Position numbers and translations under genes: made by a program
DNA from: an uncultured Eubacteriales bacterium
Lineage (GTDB): Bacteria; Bacillota; Clostridia; Christensenellales; Aristaeellaceae
Direction: 5' to 3'
DNA length: 64,000 nucleotides
Assembly: GCA_902793325.1 (NCBI GenBank)
Contig: CADBCY010000006.1
Coordinates: 62,001-126,000 of the forward strand
Part shown: in pieces, positions 35,468 to 43,071 of the stretch
How positions within the stretch are numbered: position 1 is the first letter of the stretch
How the letters are laid out: each line of letters opens with the position of its first letter
The notes under the pieces: generated by a model
Databases searched by the model: none
Seen by the model: the letters and a program-made list of their open reading frames with translations, nothing else
Told to the model about the DNA's origin: nothing

Positions 35468-36184
35468 TTACAGCTTCGGCCCGTCGCCCACCTCAAAGCG
35501 GTAGCCGACGCCCCACACGGTCTTGATGTCCCAGCCGTTTTTGTCGTTGCACAGCTTGGCGCGGATGCGCTTGATGTGGCTGTCCACGGCGCGGGTGTCG
35601 CCCAGGAAGTCGTAGCCCCAGATGGACTGGAGCAGGTTCTCCCGGCTGAACACCATGCCGGGGTTGCTGGCCAGCGTCCACAGGATCTCGATTTCCTTGG
35701 GGGTGCACTGCATCAATTCCCCGTCCAGCCGCACGGTGAAGGCGTTCATGTCGATCTCCAGGTTGTCCACCACCAGGTGGGCGGACTTGTCCTCCTCCTT
35801 CATCTCGTGCATGCGGCGCAGCACGGCCTTCACCCGCGCCACGACCTCGCGCGGGCTGAAGGGCTTGGTGATGTAGTCGTCCGCGCCGAGCTCCAGGCCC
35901 AGCAGCTTGTCGAACTCGTCGCCCTTCGCGGTGAGCATGATGATGGGCAGGTTGGAGTCCCTGCGGATCTCCCGGCACACGCCCAGGCCGTCCATGCCCG
36001 GCATCATGATGTCCAATATGGCGATATCCGGCCTGGACTGCTGCGCCTGCTGCAGCGCGGTATTGCCGTCGAAGGCGGAAATGATCTGGTATCCCTCGCG
36101 GCGGAAGTAGGCGTTCAGCGACTGGTGGACGTTCGGGTCGTCGTCCGCCACCAGAATGCGGTATCCACTGCGGCGTTCCTCCAT
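35468..36184 (-). CDS. OmpR/PhoB-family response regulator
   Basis: 238 aa from ATG 36184, which has AAGGAGG at a good distance; an ATG nine codons earlier is not preferred. Receiver domain with acidic pocket VADDDPN, phospho-Asp in IAILDIMMPGMDG, LTAKGDEFDK and Lys in ADDYITKPFSP. The C-terminal winged-helix domain ends with the recognition-helix region TRAVDSHIKRIRAKL and VWGVGYRFE. It is the partner of the kinase encoded downstream. A palindrome TGTGATTATATCACA overlaps the -10 of its promoter, possibly an autoregulatory site. Confidence 0.95.
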   Translation of the reverse strand: MEERRSGYRILVADDDPNVHQSLNAYFRREGYQIISAFDGNTALQQAQQSRPDIAILDIMMPGMDGLGVCREIRRDSNLPIIMLTAKGDEFDKLLGLELGADDYITKPFSPREVVARVKAVLRRMHEMKEEDKSAHLVVDNLEIDMNAFTVRLDGELMQCTPKEIEILWTLASNPGMVFSRENLLQSIWGYDFLGDTRAVDSHIKRIRAKLCNDKNGWDIKTVWGVGYRFEVGDGPKL

Positions 36185-36212
36185 AATTGTGTCCTCCTTG
36201 TGGTGATACATT

Positions 36213-36227
36213 GTGATTATATCACAT
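36213..36227 (-). promoter_or_regulatory. palindrome at the -10 of the two-component operon
   Basis: TGTGATTATATCACA (36213-36227) is a 6-3-6 palindrome that contains the minus-strand TATAAT (36216-36221). No clear -35 is seen 17 bases upstream, so the promoter probably needs an activator or is controlled by a repressor here. Confidence 0.6.
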
Positions 36228-36405
36228 AAATATGTCTAAACCATGTCCATCGTGACTATTTTTCTTCATATTCTGCACCGAATCGCCGGAAATGACGCGC
36301 GTTTGCGCGGAAACGGCGCTTCCAGAAAGATTTTCCTCGCGTGGCGCGCCGGGTTTCGGAAAACAATATCGCTTGCCGGGTGCACCGGCGACGGAGGCGA
36401 AGGCG

Positions 36406-36996
36406 ATGCGAACGCTGCGTGCGCTGACCGGCATGCCCGTGGTCTGCGGCAACCGGCGCGTGGGCCGGGTGCTGCGGGCGGACATCGGGCCGGACCTGAA
36501 GGCGCTGACCGGCATCTGGGTCGGTGCGGGGCTGCTGGGCACGCGGTTCATTCCCGCGGATCGGCTGCAACTGCTGGGCCGGGCGGCCATACTGGCCGAC
36601 GACCGGGGCCGGCGGGAGCGCCCCGGGGAGGTCTCGCTGCCGCGGCGGGCGGTGTCCACCGACGGACAGCGGCTGGGGGCTGTCACCGGCGCGGAGATCG
36701 ACGAGCTGACGCTGTCGGTGGCGGCGCTGGAGCTGTCCGAGGGGCTGTGGGACGACCTCGCCCACGCCCGGCGGCGCGTCCGGCGCTTCACGGTGAACCC
36801 GGACAGCGGGGACGTGATCGTGGACCCCGACGAGGAAGGAAAGGAGGCGGAGGCGCGTGAAGAGCGGTATGATGAAGGGCCTGATTACCGGCATGGCGCT
36901 GGGCGGCGCGGCGATGACGCTGTACGGCGTGATGAACTGGCAGCAGGCCAGGGGCATGAACCGCAAGGCCAAGCAGGCGGGCGGCTGGATCGCTGA
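36406..36996 (+). CDS. PRC-barrel domain protein (YlmC/YmxH-like)
   Basis: 196 aa from ATG 36406 with CGGAGGCGAAGG upstream. Two PRC-barrel-like halves: LTGMPVVCGNRRVGRVLRADIGPDLKALTGIWV near the start and AVSTDGQRLGAVTGAEIDEL at mid-length. PRC-barrel proteins bind RNA or proteins; the Clostridia type is uncharacterised. The frame reads through the start of the next gene, overlapping it by 140 bases. The TGA that would overlap the next GTG in the usual GTGA style is in another frame, so the last 45 or so residues may be spurious (frameshift) or a true overlap. Confidence 0.75.
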   Translation: MRTLRALTGMPVVCGNRRVGRVLRADIGPDLKALTGIWVGAGLLGTRFIPADRLQLLGRAAILADDRGRRERPGEVSLPRRAVSTDGQRLGAVTGAEIDELTLSVAALELSEGLWDDLAHARRRVRRFTVNPDSGDVIVDPDEEGKEAEAREERYDEGPDYRHGAGRRGDDAVRRDELAAGQGHEPQGQAGGRLDR

Positions 36997-37027
36997 AAAG
37001 GCCGAGGATATTACCAAGAAGATGTAG
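36857..37027 (+). CDS. small YtxH-like membrane protein
   Basis: 56 aa from GTG 36857 with AAGGAGGCGG upstream. An N-terminal hydrophobic, glycine-rich segment (MKGLITGMALGGAAMTLYGVM) is followed by a charged helical tail (RKAKQAGGWIAEKAEDITKKM). This is the size and layout of YtxH-type proteins often found beside PRC-barrel and AI-2E permease genes. It is embedded in the 3' part of the PRC-barrel frame. Real translation is supported by the ribosome site and the fitting composition. Confidence 0.7.
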   Translation: MKSGMMKGLITGMALGGAAMTLYGVMNWQQARGMNRKAKQAGGWIAEKAEDITKKM

Positions 37028-37086
37028 GCGGAATGGGCGGGGGACGGTGTCCCCCGCCGACGCCTCGTCTTCCCGGGAGGTGCGCC

Positions 37087-38121
37087 ATGGAATCACGCTA
37101 CCGTCGAACGTGGCGGCAGGGCCGCGTCGCGCTCGTCCTCGCCGCTGCGGCGGGGGCGGCGTTCCTGCTGCGCGGGCTGCTGCTTGCGGTGCTGGGGCTG
37201 GTCGCGGGCGGCGCGGCGCTCGCGTTCCTGGCGCATCCCGTCGCGCGGCGCTTCGAGCGCAGGCTGTCCCGGCCCGCCGCCGCGCTCGCGGCCCTCGTCG
37301 CGCTCGGCGCGGCGCTCGCGCTGGGGGCGGGACTGATCGTCCCCGCCCTGGCCCGGGAGCTTGCGGGGCTGGCGCAGGCCCTGCCCCGCTCGCTCGCGGC
37401 GCTGACGGGCTGGTCGGAGCGGGTGTCCACGGCGCTGTCCCGCGCCGTGCCCGGCCTCGCGCTGCCCGGGGCGGACCTGGCTTCCCTCGCCGGGCGGCTG
37501 CCGGGGCTGGCCTCGGGCACGGTGACGCTGGCGGTCGGCGCAGCGGACGGCGCGGGCCGCCTCTCGCTGATGGTGATTCTCGGCTACTTCTTCCTGCGCG
37601 ACCGGGACGCCTTCGCGCTGCGGCTGGAGCTGCTGATCCCCCGCGCGGCCCGCGGGCTGGCGGTGCGCATGGCCCGCGCCGTGGGCCGGGAGCTTCGGCT
37701 GTACCTGCAGGCGGAGCTGCTGATCTCGCTGTCGGTGGGCGCGCTGGCGGCGGCGGGACTGGCGCTCGTCGGCGTGCGCGGCGCGGCGGCGCTGGGGCCG
37801 CTGATCGGGCTGCTCAACATGATCCCCTACTTCGGCCCGTTCATCGGCGGGGTGCCGGCGGTGCTGATCGCGCTGGGGGACGGCCCGAAGCGGGCGCTGC
37901 TCGCGCTGGCCGTGCTCTGCGCGGTGCAGCAGTTGGACGGCTCGCTCATCTCCCCGCGCATCATGGGCAGCGTCACCGGGCTGTCCCCGGCGCTGGTGCT
38001 GGTGGGGCTGTTCGCCGGGGCCCGGCTGGCGGGCGTATGGGGCATGCTGCTGGCCATCCCCGCGATGATCGTTTTTCGAACGCTATTTAGAGTTTATGTT
38101 CAACGCAGCGAAAACATTTGA
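37087..38121 (+). CDS. AI-2E family transporter-like membrane protein
   Basis: 344 aa from ATG 37087 with GGGAGGTG upstream. A very hydrophobic protein with about eight helices, matching PF01594: an N-terminal pair, a long amphipathic middle, then YFGPFIGGVPAVLIALGDG, QQLDGSLISPRIMGSVTGLSPALVLVGLFAGA and GVWGMLLAIPAMIVF. In sporulating Clostridia such proteins sit before alaS; here alaS is not next to it and ireB follows. Substrate unknown; the name is a family label, not a proven function. Confidence 0.9.
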   Translation: MESRYRRTWRQGRVALVLAAAAGAAFLLRGLLLAVLGLVAGGAALAFLAHPVARRFERRLSRPAAALAALVALGAALALGAGLIVPALARELAGLAQALPRSLAALTGWSERVSTALSRAVPGLALPGADLASLAGRLPGLASGTVTLAVGAADGAGRLSLMVILGYFFLRDRDAFALRLELLIPRAARGLAVRMARAVGRELRLYLQAELLISLSVGALAAAGLALVGVRGAAALGPLIGLLNMIPYFGPFIGGVPAVLIALGDGPKRALLALAVLCAVQQLDGSLISPRIMGSVTGLSPALVLVGLFAGARLAGVWGMLLAIPAMIVFRTLFRVYVQRSENI

Positions 38122-38146
38122 TCTTTTGACGATAATGTGCTATAAT
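38118..38146 (+). promoter_or_regulatory. promoter of ireB
   Basis: TTGATC (38118-38123), 17 bases, TATAAT (38141-38146) with TGC before the -10; it overlaps the 3' end of the permease gene. Confidence 0.7.
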
Positions 38147-38186
38147 GGTTCCGAATATGAGTGCTTTGCGCGAAAGGCGGTGCGCT

Positions 38187-38450
38187 ATGAACAGCAGGAT
38201 CGACGAAACCAGACATTTCCGCATTCCCGCGGATGCCCCGGAATCGGCGGCGGAGATCATCGAGGTGGTCTACCAGGCGCTGAAGGCCAAGGGGCACGAT
38301 CCCATCATGCAGTTGGTGGGCTACATCATCTCCGGCGATCCCACCTACATAACCAGCTACAACAACGCCCGGTCCCTGATTCGCCGTCTGGAGCGGGACG
38401 AGCTGCTGGAGGAGTTCGTGCGCTTCTACGTGGTGGAGCACGACAAATAA
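38187..38450 (+). CDS. ireB: IreB-family regulatory phosphoprotein (DUF965)
   Basis: 87 aa from ATG 38187 with AAAGGCGG upstream. The sequence is highly characteristic: ETRHFRIPADAPESAAEIIEVVYQAL, KGHDPIMQLVGYIISGDPTYIT and NNARSLIRRLERDELLEEFVRFYV. In Enterococcus, IreB is a substrate of the Ser/Thr kinase IreK and affects antimicrobial tolerance. It normally precedes ruvX and a DUF1292 gene; here an aldo/keto reductase gene lies between, and no alaS precedes it. Confidence 0.95.
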   Translation: MNSRIDETRHFRIPADAPESAAEIIEVVYQALKAKGHDPIMQLVGYIISGDPTYITSYNNARSLIRRLERDELLEEFVRFYVVEHDK

Positions 38451-38507
38451 CCCAAGGTTCCCCCTCCCCGCACCGCAAAGCATGCTTCATGCGATTCCGC
38501 CCGCAAC

Positions 38508-38541
38508 AGCCCGGAGAAGGCGCCGCTTTCTCCGGGGCTTT
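38508..38541 (+). terminator. hairpin between ireB and the reductase gene
   Basis: AGCCCGGAGAA (38508-38518) pairs with TTCTCCGGGGCT (38528-38539, one bulge) followed by TTT. It may terminate the ireB transcript. Confidence 0.65.
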
Positions 38542-38559
38542 CAATCATAGGAACAATCC

Positions 38560-39504
38560 ATGCAGACAATCCTCCTGGGCCGCTCGGGGCTGAAGGTCTC
38601 GCGGCTGTGCTTCGGCACGCTGACCATGTCCCCCCTGCAACGAAACATGACCCCCGCCGAGGGCGCGCGGCTGCTGGTGCACGCTTACGAACGGGGCGTG
38701 CGCTTTCTGGACACCGCCGACCTGTACGACAACTACCCCCACATCGCCCTGGCGCTCAGGGACGCGCCGGACTACGTGATCAGCACCAAGGCCTACTGCT
38801 GGGACCGTCCCACCGCCCAGGCGGCGCTGGAGCGGGCCTTCCGGGGCCTCGGGCGGGACTACGTCGACCTGTTCATGCTGCACGAGCAGGAGTCGCTGTA
38901 CACGCTGCGCGGCCACGAGGAGGCGCTCGTCTACCTGGCGGAGCAGAAGGCGAAGGGCCACATCGGCGCGGTGGGCGTCAGCACCCACTACGTGGCCTGC
39001 GTGCAGGCCGCGCCGCGCTTCCCCATGATCGACGTGATCCATCCGCTCATCAACGCCGCGGGCATCGGCATCCAGGACGGCACGCGGCAGGACATGGAGG
39101 CCGCCATCGCCGCCGCGCGGGCGTTCGGCATCGGCATCTTCGCCATGAAGGCGCTGGGCGGCGGGCACCTGATCCGCGACAACCGCGACGCGCTGGCCTA
39201 CGCCGTGCAGAGCCCGCTGCTTGACGCCGTGGCCGTGGGCATGAAGAGCGTGGAGGAGATCGACGCCAACGCGGCCGCGTTCGAGGATCTCGAGCGCGCG
39301 GCGCCGCGGCTGGAGGCGCTGCGGGACCAGCCGAGGCAGATCATGGTACACGACTATTGCGAGGGCTGCGGCCGCTGCGCCGCGCGGTGTCGGCAGCGCG
39401 CCATCGAGATCGTGGACGGCCGCGCGCGGGTGGACGCCGGGAAGTGCGTATTCTGCGGCTACTGCGCCCGGGTCTGTCCCCAATTCTGCATAAAGGTGGT
39501 GTGA
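38560..39504 (+). CDS. aldo/keto reductase with C-terminal bis-[4Fe-4S] ferredoxin domain
   Basis: 314 aa. The AKR barrel spans residues 1-~265: GRSGLKVSRLCFGTLTMSP, the catalytic Asp/Tyr in FLDTADLYDNYP, the Lys in VISTKAYCW and FMLHEQESLY. The C-terminus has two Cys clusters, CEGCGRCAARC and CVFCGYCARVC, each CX2CX2CX3C, for two [4Fe-4S] clusters. This AKR-ferredoxin fusion is common in anaerobes; the electron partner and substrate are unknown. Its insertion between ireB and ruvX is unusual. Its stop is two bases before the ruvX start. Confidence 0.93.
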   Translation: MQTILLGRSGLKVSRLCFGTLTMSPLQRNMTPAEGARLLVHAYERGVRFLDTADLYDNYPHIALALRDAPDYVISTKAYCWDRPTAQAALERAFRGLGRDYVDLFMLHEQESLYTLRGHEEALVYLAEQKAKGHIGAVGVSTHYVACVQAAPRFPMIDVIHPLINAAGIGIQDGTRQDMEAAIAAARAFGIGIFAMKALGGGHLIRDNRDALAYAVQSPLLDAVAVGMKSVEEIDANAAAFEDLERAAPRLEALRDQPRQIMVHDYCEGCGRCAARCRQRAIEIVDGRARVDAGKCVFCGYCARVCPQFCIKVV

Positions 39505-39506
39505 GC

Positions 39507-40265
39507 ATGCGCGTGCTCTGCCTGGACGTGGGCGAGAAGCGGATCGGCGTGGCCGTCACGGACGCGCTGGACCTCACCGCCCAGGGCGTGGAGACGATCT
39601 GGACGAAGGGCTTCGAGCAGGACGCCCGGCGCGTGCTGGAGCTGTGCGGGCAGTACCGGACCGACCGCGTGCTGTGCGGCCTGCCCCGCAACATGGACGG
39701 GAGCGAGGGCTTTCAGGCGCAGCGGGTGCGGCAGTTCGCGGATTTCCTGGCGGACAAGGGCCTGCAGATCCGCTTTCAGGACGAGCGCCTGACCACCAAA
39801 CTGGCCCGGGACGCGCTGCTGGAGGCGGACGTGCGGCGCAAGGACCGCAAGAACGTGATCGACAAGCTGGCGGCCACCTACATCCTCCAGTCCTTTCTGG
39901 ACGGCGGGGGCTGGCGGGACGCCGAAGCGAAGAAAAACAAGTTAGGGAGTGTATATCACATGAGCGAGAACATGAACCATGACCTGGATATGGAGCGCGA
40001 GGACATCGTGGAGCTGGTGGACGAAGAGGGCAACGACGTGCGCTTCGAGCACATCATGACGCTGGAGCACAAGGGCAAGGTGTACATCTGCCTGGTGCCC
40101 GTGGACCCGATGGAGGACGTGGGCGAGGACGAGCTGGTCATCATGCGCATCGAGGACGACGGCGCGGGCAACGACGTCTACGCGACCATCGAGGACGACG
40201 CGGAGCTGGACGAGGTGTTCGAGAAATACCTCGAGATCGCCGAGGCCGACGACGAGGAAGAGTAA
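39507..40265 (+). CDS. ruvX: RuvX/YqgF Holliday-junction resolvase-like protein joined in frame to a DUF1292 protein
   Basis: 252 aa from ATG 39507 with AAAGGTGG upstream. Residues 1-~140 are RuvX: VLCLDVGEKRIGVAVTD, CGLPRNMDGSEG, FQDERLTTK and RKDRKNVIDKLAATYILQSFL. Residues 152-252 form a complete DUF1292 (YrzB-like) protein: DIVELVDEEGNDVRFEHIM, KVYICLVPVD, DELVIMRIEDD. The two are usually separate neighbouring genes. No stop codon lies between them; an internal ATG at 39960 has an AGGGAG upstream. A TAG occurs in another frame just after an A5 run (near 39935), so loss or gain of one base would separate them. Either a real fusion or a frameshift/sequence error. Confidence 0.88.
   Translation: MRVLCLDVGEKRIGVAVTDALDLTAQGVETIWTKGFEQDARRVLELCGQYRTDRVLCGLPRNMDGSEGFQAQRVRQFADFLADKGLQIRFQDERLTTKLARDALLEADVRRKDRKNVIDKLAATYILQSFLDGGGWRDAEAKKNKLGSVYHMSENMNHDLDMEREDIVELVDEEGNDVRFEHIMTLEHKGKVYICLVPVDPMEDVGEDELVIMRIEDDGAGNDVYATIEDDAELDEVFEKYLEIAEADDEEE
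39960..40265 (+). CDS. DUF1292 protein, possible internal start within the joined frame
   Basis: 101 aa if translated from ATG 39960 (ribosome site AGGGAG 10 or so bases earlier). An acidic protein with the DUF1292 core (VELVDEEGNDVRFEH...). Members of this family follow ruvX in many Firmicutes and have no assigned function. The same codons are also the C-terminal part of the joined frame starting at 39507. Confidence 0.65.
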   Translation: MSENMNHDLDMEREDIVELVDEEGNDVRFEHIMTLEHKGKVYICLVPVDPMEDVGEDELVIMRIEDDGAGNDVYATIEDDAELDEVFEKYLEIAEADDEEE

Positions 40266-40289
40266 TCCCCGGGGCATGAATATGGGCGA

Positions 40290-40511
40290 GGCGCCACGCA
40301 AGTGGCGCCCCGTCCAGCATGTTGACAAAGTCGACATGCTGCAGAGCTTAGAGAAAGGCCGGCGCAAAGCTTCGAATTTCAATTCGAACCTTTGCGGTTT
40401 TCAGCTTCGCTGAAAACTGGAAATCCCTTCGGGATTTCCACCTCTGCGGGAATCTCCGCGGTTGCGGCCTTTATCGACGCTCTGAGCGGGGCGCCACGCA
40501 AGTGGCGCCCC
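40290..40511. repeat. run of five or six short hairpins downstream of rnpB, flanked by a duplicated GC hairpin
   Basis: The 22 bases at 40291-40312 recur exactly at 40491-40512; each copy forms a GGCGCCAC-GCAA-GTGGCGCC stem. Between them lie perfect or near-perfect palindromes: 40315-40341 (12 pairs, loop AAA), 40363-40396 (CGCAAAG..TTCGAATT/AATTCGAA..TTTGCG), 40397-40417 (GTTTTCAGC-TTC-GCTGAAAAC) and 40418-40440 (TGGAAATCCC-TTC-GGGATTTCCA), then a weaker one at 40446-40459. Read on the minus strand the loops are GAA, as in the 2173-2507 array. They would form the 3' trailer of RNase P RNA. Function unknown. Confidence 0.85.
40488..40511 (-). terminator. hairpin past the 3' end of rnpB
   Basis: GGGGCGCCAC-GCAA-GTGGCGCCCC lies about 15 bases past the RNase P RNA 3' end on the minus strand. 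There is no T-run, so it may mark processing or attenuation. Confidence 0.5.
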
Positions 40512-40526
40512 GCCCTTTATGATCAT

Positions 40527-40892
40527 GTGAGCGGCGTCTGTAAGCCGAGTTCTGTATTGGACGGTCATCTATCTGGGCCTGCGGTTGCCAGCAGGCTCTA
40601 GCGATTACCCGGAAGCGCGACGGGCCGCCGCCGGGGGAAACCCGAGGGTTCCGCCCCATGCTTCCCTATCAATCTTGCACCAGGTGGGGTTTACAGCGCG
40701 GGCCAGTCGCCAGGCCGCGGGTGAGCTCTTGCCTCGCCTTTCCACCCTTGCGTCTTCCGAAGAAGATTCGCGGACTATTTCTGTTGCACTTTCCTTGGAG
40801 TCGCCTCCACCGGCAGTTAACCGGCACCCTGCCCTGCGGTGCTCGGACTTTCCTCAAGCGCTGACGCGCCTGCGACCGTCTGGCGCCCTCAC
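40527..40892 (-). ncRNA. rnpB: RNase P RNA, type A
   Basis: Catalytic RNA that removes tRNA 5' leaders. On the minus strand the 5' part holds GAGGAAAGTCCGAGC and the 3' part ACAGAACTCGGCTTAC, the universally conserved pairing that forms the P4 core; the P1 helix is closed by GTGAGGGCG and CGCCGCTCAC (with one bulge). Ends are set from P1 and may be a few bases off. It lies after the zinc-ribbon coiled-coil gene, in the conserved order seen in many Firmicutes. The 3' side leads into a run of short hairpins. Confidence 0.95.
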
Positions 40893-40905
40893 ATGCTCAA
40901 CCTGA

Positions 40906-41625
40906 TTATTCGCCGGGATCGTACAGTATGCGGCCGCAGTTGTCGCACACCACGAGCTTGTCGCCGCTGCGGATGTCCAGCAGCGTCGCGCCGGCCAGCG
41001 ACATGAAGCAGCCGCTGCACTGGCCGTTCACCAGCTTCGCCATCGGCGGCGTCACGTGCTGCTTGATGTCGTTGTACTTCTCCAGCAGCTCCTTCGGCAG
41101 CTTCTTCGACTCCGCCTCCGTGCGGGCGCGCATCTTCTGCAGCGCCTCGGTGTCGGCCTTGAACTCCTCGTCGTACTGCACCTTCAGCTGGTCGAAGTCC
41201 TGCTTGGTCTTGGCGGCGCGCACGCGGATCTCCTTCTGCTGGCGATCCTTGGCGTCGGCATCCTTGCGCATCTTCTGCAGCTCCTGCTCGTAGCGGGTGA
41301 GGGAATCCAGCAGCTTCGTCACGGACTCGGCCTGCCGGTCGGCCTCCTCGATGGTGGCCGGCGGGTTGGCCTCGATCTCCTGCGACAGGCCCTCGAGCAC
41401 CTTCTCCAGGCGCTCGGCCTCGTCCTGCACGGCGGCCAGGCGATCCTGCATCACGGCCAGTTCCGCTTCCAGCTTTTTCATGTTGGCCTGCTGATCCTTC
41501 AGGAAATCGCGCTGCTTGATCAGCTTCTGGCGGTTGGGAGACTGGCGCATCCTGTTTTCGAATTTATCGGCCTCCATGTCCACCTGCATGAACTGCCACA
41601 TGGCATCCAACTGCATATGCTTCAT
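40906..41625 (-). CDS. coiled-coil protein with C4 zinc ribbon
   Basis: 239 aa. Residues about 10-180 are heptad-rich coiled coil; the C-terminus has a C4 zinc ribbon, with GQCSGCFMSL and VVCDNCGRILYD (CX2C ... CX2C). This is the zf-RING_7 type (PF02591), thought to act in stress or RNA-related roles but little studied. It lies 5 bases after the Nif3 gene and immediately before rnpB, consistent with a conserved neighbourhood. Confidence 0.9.
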   Translation of the reverse strand: MKHMQLDAMWQFMQVDMEADKFENRMRQSPNRQKLIKQRDFLKDQQANMKKLEAELAVMQDRLAAVQDEAERLEKVLEGLSQEIEANPPATIEEADRQAESVTKLLDSLTRYEQELQKMRKDADAKDRQQKEIRVRAAKTKQDFDQLKVQYDEEFKADTEALQKMRARTEAESKKLPKELLEKYNDIKQHVTPPMAKLVNGQCSGCFMSLAGATLLDIRSGDKLVVCDNCGRILYDPGE

Positions 41626-41630
41626 CCTCT

Positions 41631-42392
41631 CTATAGAAACAGTCCTGCTTCGCTGCGTAAAACACGTACCTTATATTGTACCGCATCGGCGGCGTTTTGT
41701 AAAGCGTCCGCCAGTGCTAAAATTCCGGGAAGCTCCGTGGCCGCGTGGCCAGCCTCCAGCACGCACAGCCCGTTGTCCGCGGCGTCCAGCGCCTTGTGGT
41801 ACGCCGCCTCGCCGGTGAGGTAGACGTCCGCGCCCGCGGCCATGGCCTGGGGGATGAAATCCTCCCCCGCGCCGCCCAGCACCGCGACCCGGCCGATTTT
41901 CCGACCGAAGTCGCCATAGCAGCGGATCGGCCCGCCCAGGATCAGCTCCGCCTCGGTTGCAAACAGACCGAAGTCCGTTTCATCCACCGCGCCCAGCCGC
42001 ATGCCGTTCTCCAGCGCCTCCACGTCCCGCAGGTTCAGCGCCACCGCGAGGGCGTCGTTCACGCCGGGACGGGCGTTGTCGTAGTTGGTGTGCATGGCGA
42101 TCATCGCCACGCCCGAACGCACCAGCGCGCACAGCAGCCGCCCCTCGGCGTCGTCCTCGCGCAGGTTCTTCCTGCCGCGGAACAGGATCGGATGGTGGGT
42201 CACGATCAACTGCGCACCCCGCTCCACGGCCTCGTCCAGCACCCGCCGGTTGAGATCGAGCGCGCAGAGCACCGCGTCCACCGGGGCGTCCATGCGCCCG
42301 GCCAGCAGGCCCACGTTGTCCCATTCTTCCGCCAATTCGAGCGGCGCGATGGCATTCAACAGTTCGAGGATTGCTCCGACCGTCTGAGACAT
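41631..42392 (-). CDS. Nif3-like dinuclear metal centre protein
   Basis: 253 aa. Family signature: AEEWDNVGLLAGR, the metal-binding VTHHPILFRGRKNL, AMHTNYDNARPGVNDALA and YLTGEAAYHKALD with LEAGHAATE near the end. Members form toroidal hexamers; some have GTP cyclohydrolase I type 2 or Nif3 labels, but the physiological role is unclear. This one lacks the long PII-like insertion of B. subtilis YqfO. It overlaps the trmK 3' end by 37 bases, so translation is coupled. Confidence 0.93.
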   Translation of the reverse strand: MSQTVGAILELLNAIAPLELAEEWDNVGLLAGRMDAPVDAVLCALDLNRRVLDEAVERGAQLIVTHHPILFRGRKNLREDDAEGRLLCALVRSGVAMIAMHTNYDNARPGVNDALAVALNLRDVEALENGMRLGAVDETDFGLFATEAELILGGPIRCYGDFGRKIGRVAVLGGAGEDFIPQAMAAGADVYLTGEAAYHKALDAADNGLCVLEAGHAATELPGILALADALQNAADAVQYKVRVLRSEAGLFL

Positions 42393-43071
42393 GCCTCGAC
42401 CTCCTCCCAGATCTCAATTTCCCGCTTCAGCGGCGCCGCCTGCGCCTCGTCCCCGGCGCGTTCCGCGCCCGCGAGGGCCTTGCGCGCCACGCGCAGCCGG
42501 AACGCCGCGTAGGGCGCGAGCTCCGCCGGCAGGCGCTCCAGCAGCACAGGACCGACCAAAGTCTGTTTCAGACTATAGTCGGTTTTACCCGGCTCCGCGA
42601 CGATCAGCACGTAGTTCCGCCGCCCGTCCCGGGCGATACGCTCGTCCGAGATGCGCCAGCCCAGTTCCGCCAGCGCGGAACGCAACTCGGGCGCGGCCAC
42701 GTTGGGCTGGAGGATGAGCCGCGCGCTCCCCAGCCGGTCCTTCCCCGCCCGGAGGATCCCGGCGATGGTGGTTCCGCCCATGCCCGCGATCACCACGACG
42801 TCGGCGGGGCCGGTCATGGCCTTCGCGCCGTCGCCCACGCCGAAGTCCGCGCGGTCCGCCAGCCCGAGCAGGGCGACGAGCCGCCTGGCCTTGCGGAGGG
42901 AGGGCTCGGAGATGTCCAGCAACTGCACGCGCCGCGCCCGGCCGGTTTGCAGCAAAAACGCGCCGAGCCTGCCGTGGTCGCATCCGATGTCGGCGCAGCA
43001 TTCGCAACGGCCGACCAGCTCAGCGATCATCGACAGGCGCGGGTCGAGGGACAGGCTATGATCGGCAGCCA

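Noticed and set aside
36213-36227. CRP/FNR binding site
   Set aside because: The half-sites TGTGA/TCACA are spaced by 5 instead of 6 bases and such regulators are not known in this gene set; kept only as a palindrome.
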